A DNA stretch of 64,000 nucleotides from Ornithinibacillus sp. 4-3 (GTDB lineage Bacteria; Bacillota; Bacilli; Bacillales; Amphibacillaceae), in NCBI RefSeq assembly GCF_040958695.1, contig NZ_CP162599.1:1460001-1524000 (forward strand), written 5' to 3'. Both the position numbers and the translations under genes were made by a program. This document shows positions 55,179 through 64,000 of this stretch, in pieces; the stretch's first letter is position 1, and every line of letters begins with the position of its first letter. Under the pieces are notes generated by a model. That model worked only from the letters and a program-made list of their open reading frames with translations, was not told the origin of the DNA and ran no database searches.

Positions 55179-57212
55179 ATGAAACTTCGTGATTTATCTG
55201 TTTTATTAGGAGTTATCATGATTATTGCAATGCTTGTTGTACCTTTACCTGGTTGGTTACTTAGCATTCTTATATTGATAAATATTACTTTAGCATTAAT
55301 TGTCATCCTTGTATCGATGAATGTACAAGAAGCATTACAGTTCTCCATTTTTCCTTCTTTATTATTACTTTTAACTTTATTTCGATTAGGGCTGAACGTA
55401 TCAACAACAAGATCTATTTTATCTAAAGGAGAAGCTGGTGGAGTAGTTGATACATTTGGATCCTTTGTAATTGGTAATAATGCATTAGTTGGTTTTGTTG
55501 TATTTGTCATTCTAGTAATTATTCAATTTATTGTTATTACAAAGGGTGCTGAACGAGTGTCAGAAGTTGGTGCACGTTTCACACTTGATGCAATGCCAGG
55601 AAAGCAGATGAGTATTGATGCAGATCTAAATGCAGGTTTAATTTCAGAACAAGAAGCTAGACAGCGACGTGAAAAGATTGAACAAGAAGCTGACTTCTAT
55701 GGAGCCATGGATGGTGCGAGTAAGTTTGTTAAAGGAGACGCCATTGCTGGAATTATTATCGTTTTAATTAATATTTTATTCGGTGTCGTTATTGGAATGG
55801 TTCAAATGGGACTATCTCTTTCTGAATCAGTTGAGGCCTTTACAAGACTTACTGTAGGGGATGGGTTAGTTAGTCAAATCCCAGCATTATTAATAGCAAC
55901 TGCAACAGGTATTATTGTTACTCGAGTAGCTACAACAGGTAATTTAGGAAGCGATGTATCTGGACAATTATTGCAATATCCAAAGCTACTCATCATCGCT
56001 GCAGGTGCGATCTTCTTATTAGGATTAACACCTATTAATTTCTTCTTAACTACATTTATATCTGGCTTTCTAGCTTTAGGAGCTTATCTATTAATGCAAC
56101 AAGCGAAGGAACCGGATATACCGGACATCGAAGAAGAAGTGGAATCAGAGAGCTCGGCAATGAAGTCACAAGAAAATGTGATTGAATTACTTAATATGGA
56201 TCCAATTGAATTTGAATTTGGTTATGCACTAATCCCATTAGTTGATGCGAGTCAAGGAGGGGATCTACTAGATCGAATTATTATGATTCGTAAACAATTG
56301 GCAATTGAATTGGGTGTAGTAATCCCTGTTGTTCGAATCAGGGATAATATCCAATTAAATCCAAATGAATATAGAATTAAAATAAAAGGTAATGAGGTTG
56401 CTACTGGTGAGTTGATGTTAGATCATTATTTAGCGATGACACCTGGTATTACAGAGGATGATCTAGAAGGTATTGATACAACAGATCCTGCATTTGGCTT
56501 ACCAGCTAAATGGATTAGTGAGGAAGTAAAGGATTTAGCAGAGCTATCGGGATTCACCATTGTTGATCCACCATCTGTTGTTTCTACACATATGACGGAA
56601 ATTTTTAAGCGTCATGCATATGCACTATTAGGACGCCAAGAAACAAAAGAATTAGTAGATCATTTAAAAGAGAGTCTACCAATTTTAGTAGAAGAAGTGA
56701 CTCCAGAGCCATTAGCTATTGGCGATATTCAAAAGGTATTAGCGAAATTATTAAAAGAGCGTGTTTCGATACGTAATCTCCCTGTTATATTTGAGACATT
56801 AGCAGATTACTCGAAATTAACAGATGATACAGACTTACTAGCGGAATATGTTCGACAGTCATTAGCAGCACAAATTACACATCAATATGTCAATGGTTCA
56901 GATATGTTAAAAGTCATCACGGTTTCAGGACAAGTAGAGAAAATCATTTCGGAAAATATTCAACAAACAGCACATGGGAATTATTTATCTCTAGAGCCAG
57001 AAGTACAGCAATCTATTATAAAAACTATTCATGAAGAAGTTGAGAAATTAGCATTGCAAGAAGAGATGACTATCGTTATTTGTTCACCAGCAGTTCGAAT
57101 GTATTTAAAGCAATTAATTGAACATTATTTACCTGATGTTACGGTTTTATCTTACAATGAATTGGAGCCAAATGTGCAAATTCAAAGTGTCGGAGTGGTG
57201 AATGTAGCGTGA
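55179..57212 (+). CDS. flhA: Flagellar biosynthesis protein FlhA
   Basis: FlhA is the large export gate subunit that uses the proton gradient and docks chaperones through its cytosolic nonameric ring. The 677 aa protein has about eight N-terminal membrane helices (1-310) with the FHIPEP-type region RFTLDAMPGKQMSIDADLNAGLIS. The cytoplasmic domain contains GYALIPLVDASQGGDLLDRI and KELVDHLKESLPILVEEV. AAAGGGGG precedes ATG 55179. It overlaps flhF by 4 bp (GTGA). Confidence 0.97.
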   Translation: MKLRDLSVLLGVIMIIAMLVVPLPGWLLSILILINITLALIVILVSMNVQEALQFSIFPSLLLLLTLFRLGLNVSTTRSILSKGEAGGVVDTFGSFVIGNNALVGFVVFVILVIIQFIVITKGAERVSEVGARFTLDAMPGKQMSIDADLNAGLISEQEARQRREKIEQEADFYGAMDGASKFVKGDAIAGIIIVLINILFGVVIGMVQMGLSLSESVEAFTRLTVGDGLVSQIPALLIATATGIIVTRVATTGNLGSDVSGQLLQYPKLLIIAAGAIFLLGLTPINFFLTTFISGFLALGAYLLMQQAKEPDIPDIEEEVESESSAMKSQENVIELLNMDPIEFEFGYALIPLVDASQGGDLLDRIIMIRKQLAIELGVVIPVVRIRDNIQLNPNEYRIKIKGNEVATGELMLDHYLAMTPGITEDDLEGIDTTDPAFGLPAKWISEEVKDLAELSGFTIVDPPSVVSTHMTEIFKRHAYALLGRQETKELVDHLKESLPILVEEVTPEPLAIGDIQKVLAKLLKERVSIRNLPVIFETLADYSKLTDDTDLLAEYVRQSLAAQITHQYVNGSDMLKVITVSGQVEKIISENIQQTAHGNYLSLEPEVQQSIIKTIHEEVEKLALQEEMTIVICSPAVRMYLKQLIEHYLPDVTVLSYNELEPNVQIQSVGVVNVA

Positions 57213-58321
57213 AAATAAAAAAATATATTGCTAATACAATGGCTGAAGGTATGAAAAAAGTGCGAGCAGAATTAGGAGTAGACGCAGTAATTTTAAATTC
57301 TAAAGAGATTACACAAAAAGGAATGCTCGGAATTTTTAAGAAAAGAAAAATAGAAATCATTGCTGCTCTTGATCCTCAACCTATGATAAACAGGCCTGTT
57401 AAGCCTTTATCTTTTCCTAGGGAAGTGGAATTAAGGCAGGATAATAACAAGTATGAATCAGCAGCAGTATTACAGGAAATTAAAACACTTAAACGTATGT
57501 TTGAAGCAAATGCTCGAGTGAATTCAACATTCACAGGCGATTATGAAGTGGTCTATAGATTTTTATTAGAACAAGAATTAACTGAAAGCGTGGCAAAAGA
57601 CTTAATTGGACATGTGATAAAAGTACAGCAGGAGGTAGGAACAGAGCCGAGTGTTGAAACAATTATTAATGAGCTTCAAAAAGAGCTTATGAATCGCATA
57701 CATGCGATTCACATGGAGCAAACAGTCAAAGAACAGCAAATAATTCATTTTGTAGGTCCTACTGGAGTAGGGAAAACAACTACTTTAGCAAAGGTTGCAG
57801 CACAAAAGATGCTGATAGAAAAAAAGAAAGTAGCTTTCATTACTTCTGATACATATCGAATTGCGGCAATTGAGCAATTAAAAACATATGCACGTATTTT
57901 AGATATACCGCTAGAAGTAGCTTATCAGGTAGAAGATTACAAGAATGCTATTGAAAAATTTTCGGATTACGATGTTATTTTAGTTGATACTGCTGGAAGA
58001 AATTATCGTGATAAACAATATGTAAAGGAATTATTTCAGCCCCAAGGTAAACCATGTAAAACATTTATTGTTTTAGCTTTAACAGCTAAACCTAAAGATA
58101 TCATTGATATCTATCAACAATTTGAGCACTTACCAAATAAAGAGATTATTTTTACAAAGATTGATGAAACAAGACAATACGGTAGCATGGTGAATTTGAT
58201 GTTAGAGAAACAAGTGAATATTGCTTATTTAACGAATGGACAAGATGTTCCAGAAGACATTTTTATTCCGACACCAGAACGTATTAGTAATTTAATAGTA
58301 GGTGGTCTCATTGATTCATGA
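57209..58321 (+). CDS. flhF: Flagellar placement GTPase FlhF
   Basis: FlhF is the third SRP-type GTPase and directs where flagella form. The 370 aa protein has a basic N-terminus (MKIKKYIANTMAEGMKKVRAELG), a linker, and the NG domain with P-loop GPTGVGKT at 183-190, SDTYRIAAIEQL, DTAGRNYRD and FTKIDETRQYGS. The start is GTG 57209, overlapping flhA. It overlaps flhG by 20 bp, consistent with coordinated synthesis of the GTPase and its activator. Confidence 0.96.
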   Translation: MKIKKYIANTMAEGMKKVRAELGVDAVILNSKEITQKGMLGIFKKRKIEIIAALDPQPMINRPVKPLSFPREVELRQDNNKYESAAVLQEIKTLKRMFEANARVNSTFTGDYEVVYRFLLEQELTESVAKDLIGHVIKVQQEVGTEPSVETIINELQKELMNRIHAIHMEQTVKEQQIIHFVGPTGVGKTTTLAKVAAQKMLIEKKKVAFITSDTYRIAAIEQLKTYARILDIPLEVAYQVEDYKNAIEKFSDYDVILVDTAGRNYRDKQYVKELFQPQGKPCKTFIVLALTAKPKDIIDIYQQFEHLPNKEIIFTKIDETRQYGSMVNLMLEKQVNIAYLTNGQDVPEDIFIPTPERISNLIVGGLIDS

Positions 58322-59177
58322 TCAAGCGGCGAGTCTACGGAAACAAATAAACGGAAATTCGAAAATAAAAAAAGCAAAAACAATTGCCATTATTAGCGGT
58401 AAAGGCGGAGTAGGAAAATCGAATTTTGCTGTAAATTTTTCATTAGAGCTATTAAATCATAAACATAAAGTGTTAATCATCGATCTCGATGTTGGAATGG
58501 GAAATATTGATATTCTACTTGGCTTACAGTCGAAAAAAAATATTATTGACTTTTTAAATAATCAGAGTTCGATTTTTGATATGATAGAATCAGGGCCAAA
58601 TGGCTTAGCATATATAGCTGGTGGGACAAGTTTATCAAGCCTTTTTTCTATAGACCAGCAGAAAATGAATCATTTTTTAACAGAATACGACAAGCTACAA
58701 GAGCATTTTGACTATATTATTTTTGATATGGGGGCTGGTGTTTCTGAAGCGAGTATGTTCTTCATATTGGCCTCCGACGAAAGCATTTTAATTACAACTA
58801 GTGAGCCAACCTCTATCACTGATGCATATGCGATGACAAAACAGTTGATTAGTCATGGAAATAGACACCCCATCCATGTTGTCTTAAATCGTTGTGAATC
58901 AGATAAACAAGGGAAACAGACCGCGAATCATTTTCAAAATATTGTTTTGCAATTCTTAGAAACAAAAGTAAAAATAATGGGGGTTTTACCAGATGATAAA
59001 ACGGTCATACAAGCCGTTATGCATCAAAAACCATACTTATTACTCAGTAAAAAAGCACCTGTTTCCGTGGCGATGTCAAAAATTGTTAGTAATTATTTAA
59101 CAAATAGTAATGAAATTAATCAGCTAAACTCATCATCCTTTGTTCATCGATTAAAAAAGTTTTTTAAAGTGAGGTGA
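58302..59177 (+). CDS. flhG: Flagellum number regulator FlhG (YlxH)
   Basis: FlhG is a MinD-like ATPase that stimulates FlhF GTPase activity and sets flagellar number and spacing. The 291 aa protein has an N-terminal FlhF-activating peptide (DQAASLRKQINGN). The deviant Walker A motif GKGGVGKS is at 33-40, then DLDVGMGNIDILLG and FDMGAGVSEASM. A basic C-terminal amphipathic segment (FVHRLKKFFKVR) suits membrane binding. ATG 58302 lies within the end of flhF, with AGGTGG just upstream. Confidence 0.95.
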   Translation: MVSLIHDQAASLRKQINGNSKIKKAKTIAIISGKGGVGKSNFAVNFSLELLNHKHKVLIIDLDVGMGNIDILLGLQSKKNIIDFLNNQSSIFDMIESGPNGLAYIAGGTSLSSLFSIDQQKMNHFLTEYDKLQEHFDYIIFDMGAGVSEASMFFILASDESILITTSEPTSITDAYAMTKQLISHGNRHPIHVVLNRCESDKQGKQTANHFQNIVLQFLETKVKIMGVLPDDKTVIQAVMHQKPYLLLSKKAPVSVAMSKIVSNYLTNSNEINQLNSSSFVHRLKKFFKVR

Positions 59178-59184
59178 AGATATC

Positions 59185-60237
59185 ATGAAGGTAATTCAAG
59201 TACTTGTAGTAGATGACTCAGCATTTATGAGAAAAATAATCACAGAAATGCTTGAAAGTGATTCTCGTCTTCAAGTTGTTGGCACTGCCCGAGATGGAGA
59301 AGAGTGTTTACAAAAAATAAAAAAATTAAGGCCAGATGTTATTACATTGGATATAGAAATGCCAGTGATGGATGGTATTACGGCATTGAAGAAAATTATG
59401 GACGATAATCCTTTGCCAGTTGTCATGTTATCAACCTTAACACAAAGCGGCACGATTAAAACATTTCAGGCTATTGCAATGGGAGCCGTTGATTTTATTT
59501 CCAAACCGTCTGGTGCGATTTCCTTAGATTTAGGTTCTATTAAGGAAGAAATTATTTCCAAAGTTGTTGTTGCTGCAGCTGCTAATATTAATAAGCCTAT
59601 AGCCCCTGTACAAGGAAATACGACAAAAACAGTATCGCAACCTTTTAATAATAAAATTGTTGCAATTGGAACTTCAACAGGGGGACCAAGGGCTTTAGAA
59701 CAACTCCTAATGGGGATACCTAGTGACTTTCCAGCACCTATATTTATTGTGCAGCATATGCCTGCTAAATTTACAAAATCTCTTGCAGAGCGGTTAAATT
59801 TTAGTGCGAATATAACGGTGAAAGAAGCGGTACATGGAGAAATTATTGAAAGTGGGATTGCTTATATAGCACCTGGAGATTTTCATATGAAAATACGAGA
59901 GGTAGGAACATCTTATGCTATTGAATTAACTAGTGAGATGTTAATACAAAGATATCAACCATCCGTGGATGTGCTATTACAATCAATTGCAGCCTTACAA
60001 AAGACAAATAAAACGATTGCTATTTTAACAGGTATGGGAAAAGACGGATCACAAGGAATTAAAGAGATAAAATCTGTAGATAAAGCCTCTTATATTATTG
60101 CAGAATCAGCAGAATCATCTGTAGTACATGGTATGCCTAAAGCTGCGATTGAAACGGGATACGTTGATAAAGTACTACATATCAATCAAATAGGTGAAGA
60201 AATCACTCACGCTGTTAATAAATCAAGGAGGGATTGA
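59185..60237 (+). CDS. cheB: Chemotaxis methylesterase CheB
   Basis: CheB removes methyl groups from chemoreceptors to reset adaptation. The 350 aa protein has a receiver domain with Asp56 as phosphoacceptor (VITLDIEMPVMDG), a linker (about 125-150), and the esterase domain. That domain has the nucleophile Ser164 (GTSTGGPRAL), His191 (VQHMPAKFT), and the aspartate in TGMGKDGSQG. AGGTGAAG precedes ATG 59185. cheR is not adjacent, as in B. subtilis where it lies elsewhere. cheA follows directly. Confidence 0.97.
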   Translation: MKVIQVLVVDDSAFMRKIITEMLESDSRLQVVGTARDGEECLQKIKKLRPDVITLDIEMPVMDGITALKKIMDDNPLPVVMLSTLTQSGTIKTFQAIAMGAVDFISKPSGAISLDLGSIKEEIISKVVVAAAANINKPIAPVQGNTTKTVSQPFNNKIVAIGTSTGGPRALEQLLMGIPSDFPAPIFIVQHMPAKFTKSLAERLNFSANITVKEAVHGEIIESGIAYIAPGDFHMKIREVGTSYAIELTSEMLIQRYQPSVDVLLQSIAALQKTNKTIAILTGMGKDGSQGIKEIKSVDKASYIIAESAESSVVHGMPKAAIETGYVDKVLHINQIGEEITHAVNKSRRD

Positions 60238-60238
60238 A

Positions 60239-62281
60239 GTGGATACATCCCAATATTTAGATGTCTTTATTGATGAAAGCATGGAGCATTTAGACGTTCT
60301 TTATAATCAATTACTTGAGTTAGAAAACAATCCAGAAGATAAAACTATTATCGGTGAAATTTTCAGAGCAGCTCATACGATAAAGGGCATGTCTGCGACA
60401 ATGGGTTTTCAAGATTTAGCAAATTTGACCCATAATTTAGAGAATGTGTTCGATGCAATTCGCTATGACAAGATAGAAGTGCAAGCAGGAATCATCGATG
60501 TTCTATTTGAAACGGTTGATCATTTAAATGCAATGGTGAAGGATATTATCAATGGTGGAGATGGCACTCGTGATGTAACTGAAGTAAATGTGAAACTAGA
60601 AAACATTGAAAAGGGAAACTTTTTTTCTAATACGGCTTCTGATGTAGTTCCCGAAGAGAAACATGCTAACAATGGAAGTAATCTACATTCATTTACCTCT
60701 TTAGATGAGTTTGAGTTAGCTATAATGGAAGAATCTTTGGAAAGAGGATATAAAAACTATGAAGCGACAATCTATCTGAATGAGGATTGTTTATTAAAAG
60801 GCGCGAGAGTATTCATGGTTTTTGAAGTATTGGAGCAGTTAGGTGAGGTAATAAAATCAGAGCCTCCTGTTAACGAATTAGAAGAGGAGAATTTTGATTT
60901 ATCTTTTACCATATTGTTAGTGTCCAAAAGCTCCGCAGATGAAATTGTACATAAAATAAACAAAGTTTCAGAGATTGCTAATGTTGAAATTGAAGAGTTT
61001 TCATTAGAAAATTATAAGATAAATCGAAATGAAGAACAGGAAATAGGAGAAGTAAAAGAAGAGAAAAAAGAAGAAAAAGGTTCAACTTCTACCGATAGTG
61101 TAACTACGACTGCAAAGAAAAAACAATCTAATGTACGCAATACAATCCGAGTAAATATTGAACGCTTAGATATGTTAATGAATCTATTTGAGGAGCTCGT
61201 TATTGATCGAGGCCGTTTAGAACAAATTTCTGAAGAATTAAATCATAATGATTTACGGGAAACGGTTGAAAGGATGTCCAGAATTTCTGGTGATTTGCAG
61301 GATGTTATTCTGACGATGCGAATGGTGCCAATTAATCAAGTGTTTAATCGATTCCCAGGAATGATTAGACAAATCTCCAGAGATTTAAATAAAAATATTG
61401 CTATCGATATCATTGGTGCAGAAACAGAATTAGATCGAACTGTAATTGATGAAATTGGTGATCCACTTGTGCATTTAATTAGAAATGCAGCAGATCATGG
61501 AATTGAGCTTCCAGAAGATCGAGTGAAAAAAGGAAAGACGGAGCATGGAACAATCACATTAAAAGCATATCATAGTGGAAACCATGTATTTATTGAAATT
61601 ATTGATGATGGTGCTGGTATCCCACGTAATAAAGTGCTGAATAAAGCAATTGAAAATGGAATTATTACAGAGGCTGAAGCTGAAACATATACAGATCAGC
61701 AGGCTTATGAACTAATTTTAGCTAGTGGTTTCTCCACAACACAGCAAGTTTCTGATTTATCTGGTCGTGGGGTAGGATTAGATGTTGTAAAAACAACCAT
61801 TGAAAGATTGGGAGGATCCATTTCTATTGAAGCAGAACCAGATAAAGGATCAACATTCTCGATACAGCTGCCTTTAACACTTTCTATCATTTCTGCTTTA
61901 CTTATTGAATTACAAGAAGAAAAATATGCGATCCCATTATCTTCTGTGATTGAGACTGTTATTGTACATAAGGATGAAATTTTCCATGCTCATCACAAAA
62001 TGGTAATTGATTTTCGTGGAAAAGTGGTACCACTAGTTTTCTTGAATGAATTCTTTAATGTACCAAAAATGAAGGAGCAGGATGATTATCTTTCTATCGT
62101 TGTTGTAAAACGTGGAGATAAGTGGGCTGGTTTAGTAGTAGATACCTTTATTGGTCAGCATGAAGTCGTATTAAAGTCATTAGGCAATTATTTGACAAAT
62201 ACAAAAGCAATTTCTGGAGCGACTATCCTTGGAGATGGACAGGTAGCTTTAATTATAGATAGTAATGCATTGATAAAGTAA
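60239..62281 (+). CDS. cheA: Chemotaxis histidine kinase CheA
   Basis: CheA phosphorylates CheY and CheB in response to receptors. The 680 aa protein has a P1 domain with phosphorylated His46 (FRAAHTIKGMSATMGF), a P2 region (about 150-255), an acidic-lysine linker, and a P3 dimer helix (VNIERLDMLMNLFEELVIDRGRLE). The P4 kinase shows N box HLIRNAADHGIELP, G1 IDDGAGIPRNK and G2 SGRGVGLDVVK, and a P5 CheW-like end follows. I chose GTG 60239, since AAGGAGGG (60225-60232) is just upstream. It begins 1 bp after the cheB stop. Confidence 0.97.
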   Translation: MDTSQYLDVFIDESMEHLDVLYNQLLELENNPEDKTIIGEIFRAAHTIKGMSATMGFQDLANLTHNLENVFDAIRYDKIEVQAGIIDVLFETVDHLNAMVKDIINGGDGTRDVTEVNVKLENIEKGNFFSNTASDVVPEEKHANNGSNLHSFTSLDEFELAIMEESLERGYKNYEATIYLNEDCLLKGARVFMVFEVLEQLGEVIKSEPPVNELEEENFDLSFTILLVSKSSADEIVHKINKVSEIANVEIEEFSLENYKINRNEEQEIGEVKEEKKEEKGSTSTDSVTTTAKKKQSNVRNTIRVNIERLDMLMNLFEELVIDRGRLEQISEELNHNDLRETVERMSRISGDLQDVILTMRMVPINQVFNRFPGMIRQISRDLNKNIAIDIIGAETELDRTVIDEIGDPLVHLIRNAADHGIELPEDRVKKGKTEHGTITLKAYHSGNHVFIEIIDDGAGIPRNKVLNKAIENGIITEAEAETYTDQQAYELILASGFSTTQQVSDLSGRGVGLDVVKTTIERLGGSISIEAEPDKGSTFSIQLPLTLSIISALLIELQEEKYAIPLSSVIETVIVHKDEIFHAHHKMVIDFRGKVVPLVFLNEFFNVPKMKEQDDYLSIVVVKRGDKWAGLVVDTFIGQHEVVLKSLGNYLTNTKAISGATILGDGQVALIIDSNALIK

Positions 62282-62326
62282 GGGCGAAAAGAGTGTTTGT
62301 AAACTCAAAACAAAGGAGGATGAACA

Positions 62327-62797
62327 ATGACAAATGAAATTAACGGTTCGAAAAAGGTTATTGTTTTCCAATTAAAGGATGAAGAATACGCAGTTTCTGT
62401 AGACCAAGTTGGTTCTATAGAAAGATTACAATCAATTACAAGAGTGCCTCAAACCGCTGATTTTGTAAAAGGTGTTATCAATTTAAGAGGAGTGGTTACT
62501 CCAGTGATTGACTTAAGAGCACGTTTTGGAATTGAAGAATCAGAGTATACCAATGCAACACGTATCATCATTGTGTATTTAGAAGATATGGAAGTTGGAC
62601 TAATTGTTGATGTAGCAAATGATGTTATTGATATTCCGGAGGATTCGATTGGAGCTGCACCAGAGGTTGTTGGAGCCGTAGATGTGGATTATATTGCGGG
62701 CGTCGCAAAGCTAGAAAAGCGTTTATTAATTTTATTGGACATACAAAAAGTATTATCAACCGAAGAAGTTGATGAACTTAAGAAAGTCGAAGGATAA
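62327..62797 (+). CDS. cheW: Chemotaxis coupling protein CheW
   Basis: CheW links receptors to CheA in the signalling array. The 156 aa protein is a single SH3-like CheW domain: VIVFQLKDEEYAVSVDQVGSIERLQSITRVPQTADFVKGVINLRGVVTPVIDLRARFG, followed by GLIVDVANDVIDIPEDSI and a short charged C-terminus. AAAGGAGG precedes ATG 62327. It is 45 bp after cheA and 5 bp before cheC. Confidence 0.97.
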   Translation: MTNEINGSKKVIVFQLKDEEYAVSVDQVGSIERLQSITRVPQTADFVKGVINLRGVVTPVIDLRARFGIEESEYTNATRIIIVYLEDMEVGLIVDVANDVIDIPEDSIGAAPEVVGAVDVDYIAGVAKLEKRLLILLDIQKVLSTEEVDELKKVEG

Positions 62798-62802
62798 GTA
62801 AC

Positions 62803-63435
62803 ATGGATTTTAAAGACCTTTCACAAATCCATCTGGAAGTATTGCGAGAAATCGGCAATATTGGAACTGGAAATGCAGTAACTTCGATGTCTCAAATGGT
62901 TAATAAGCGAATTGATATGAAGATGCCATCTGCTAACGTTGTTACATTTGATGAAATGATGGAAGTAATAGGTGGTCCAGATGAAGTGGTTGTTGCAATG
63001 CTATTTCAAATACAGGGAGAGGCAAAGGGAACTGTGTTCTTTATTCTCTCTGTGGAAGAGGCGGAGCATTTAGTAAGCGAAGTTTCTAATGGTGCGACCT
63101 TAAACTTATTTAATGGGGAAGAACCAGATGAATTTACACTTTCTATTTTAACAGAAATCGGCAATATTATGACCGGATCGTATTTATCAGCTCTGTCTGA
63201 TTTCTTGAAGGTTCAAATGTTGCCATCTATTCCACATTTAGGTGTTGATTTAGCCGGTTCCATCTTAACAGCAGGTTTAGTAGAACTATCAAATGTCTCA
63301 GACTATGCAATTATAATTAATACAGAAATAAATGATGGTGATTCGAAAGGCATTCGTGGACACTTCCTGTTAATTCCAGAACATGAAACATTGGTTAAAA
63401 TATTTGAAGCCTTAGGAGTTAATGGTTATGAGTAG
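62803..63435 (+). CDS. cheC: CheY-P phosphatase CheC
   Basis: CheC dephosphorylates CheY-P and is stimulated by CheD. The 210 aa protein has the two phosphatase motifs of the family, EIGNIGTGNAVTSM near residue 16 and EIGNIMTGSYLSAL near residue 122, each with the essential Glu and Asn. The ATG at 62803 has only a weak ribosome binding site (AGGATAAG), consistent with coupling to cheW. It overlaps cheD by 8 bp. Confidence 0.96.
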   Translation: MDFKDLSQIHLEVLREIGNIGTGNAVTSMSQMVNKRIDMKMPSANVVTFDEMMEVIGGPDEVVVAMLFQIQGEAKGTVFFILSVEEAEHLVSEVSNGATLNLFNGEEPDEFTLSILTEIGNIMTGSYLSALSDFLKVQMLPSIPHLGVDLAGSILTAGLVELSNVSDYAIIINTEINDGDSKGIRGHFLLIPEHETLVKIFEALGVNGYE

Positions 63436-63925
63436 TGTTTCTACGATTGTAAAAGTTGGGATTTCTGATTTGAATATTGTTAAGTCACCTAATACAATTC
63501 GAACTTCTGGACTTGGATCTTGTGTAGGAGCAGTAATTTATGACTTACAACAACAAATTGCGGGATTAGCACATGTGATGTTACCAGATTCCACGCAAAC
63601 AAAACAAACCCCAATTAATTTACATAAGTATGCGGATACCGCGATTCCGGAATTAGTAGAGCTACTACTAAAAAACGGTGCAAGAAAATTTGCATTAAAA
63701 GCTAAAATAGCTGGCGGTGCTCAAATGTTTTCATTTGGATCAAATTCAGAAGTTATGAGAGTTGGACCGAGGAATGCAGAAGCTGTACAAAAGGCTATCA
63801 AAGCATATCAAATTCCAATTGTAGCTTCTGATATTGGAGGAAATAGTGGAAGAACGATTGAATTTTCCCCAGATACTGGAAAACTGAAAATTAAAACAGT
63901 AAATCATGGAGAACAATTTATTTAA
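63428..63925 (+). CDS. cheD: Chemoreceptor glutamine deamidase CheD
   Basis: CheD deamidates receptor glutamines and binds CheC as part of adaptation. The 165 aa protein has the catalytic Cys32 (GLGSCVGAVIYD), His49 (AHVMLP) and Thr71 (YADTAIPEL), all of which are intact. I chose ATG 63428 with AGGAG 9 bp upstream. ATG 63422 adds two residues but is only 3 bp from that site. It is the last gene seen. In B. subtilis sigD follows, and the 75 bp after the stop hold nothing I recognise. Confidence 0.96.
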   Translation: MSSVSTIVKVGISDLNIVKSPNTIRTSGLGSCVGAVIYDLQQQIAGLAHVMLPDSTQTKQTPINLHKYADTAIPELVELLLKNGARKFALKAKIAGGAQMFSFGSNSEVMRVGPRNAEAVQKAIKAYQIPIVASDIGGNSGRTIEFSPDTGKLKIKTVNHGEQFI

Positions 63926-64000
63926 GTGATTATGATAATAACAATACTTTATAATCATATTATTTTTAGAAAAAACTTTCTCTTACATAAAAGTAAGATG

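Noticed and set aside
1-64000. CRISPR arrays, insertion sequences, prophage, tRNA or rRNA genes, toxin-antitoxin or defence systems
   Set aside because: I saw no regular direct repeats with spacers, no transposase or phage proteins, and no structural RNA genes. All sizeable frames are accounted for by housekeeping and motility genes.

Overview
This window is a contiguous piece of core chromosome from a low-GC Gram-positive bacterium, most likely a halotolerant member of the Bacillaceae close to Oceanobacillus or Virgibacillus. That placement rests on the AT-rich codon use, strong AGGAGG-type ribosome binding sites, protein lengths and motifs nearly identical to Bacillus subtilis (for example an SMC of 1186 aa), and a gene order that follows the B. 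subtilis sdaAA to cheD segment almost gene for gene. All genes but one read left to right. I see no prophage, transposase, CRISPR array, tRNA or rRNA gene.

Layout. 1-7.1 kb: end of sdaAA, recG, then the FapR-controlled lipid genes fapR-plsX-fabD-fabG-acpP, then rnc. 7.1-7.4 kb: a single leftward gene (UPF0435/YfkK-like). 7.9-16.9 kb: chromosome segregation, SRP and translation genes smc-ftsY-ylxM-ffh, rpsP-khpA-ylqD-rimM-trmD. 16.9-21.6 kb: carA-carB behind a leader with two tandem PyrR-type attenuators, placed between trmD and rplS. 21.7-27.6 kb: rplS with an L19 leader, lepB, rbgA, rnhB, and the FliK-like/FlhB-tail-like pair ylqG-ylqH. 27.6-33.2 kb: sucCD, dprA, topA. 33.2-33.7 kb: a 0.5 kb AT-rich gap where trmFO sits in B. 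subtilis. 33.7-37.4 kb: xerC-hslV-hslU-codY. 37.7-63.9 kb: a 26 kb flagellar/chemotaxis operon from flgB to cheD, cut off before the expected sigD.

How the parts work together. The lipid block makes and elongates acyl chains under malonyl-CoA sensing. The ftsY-ylxM-ffh block supplies co-translational membrane targeting, and lepB follows a few kb later. The flagellar block encodes, in order, rod and MS ring, C-ring switch, export ATPase, hook control and hook, switch complex, export gate (FliOPQR-FlhBA), placement GTPases (FlhF-FlhG) and the CheB/A/W/C/D chemotaxis proteins.

The non-coding layer is the most unusual part. Two families of interspersed, inverted-repeat-bounded elements sit between operon genes (three copies each). 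One family carries an internal stem-loop with compensatory base changes between copies. Other points are the double PyrR attenuator, a hairpin that appears to bridge the Shine-Dalgarno sequence and start codon of swrD, a CodY-like box beside the flgB ribosome binding site, the missing trmFO, and an RbgA whose G4 motif lacks the usual asparagine. I found no wholly new gene system.
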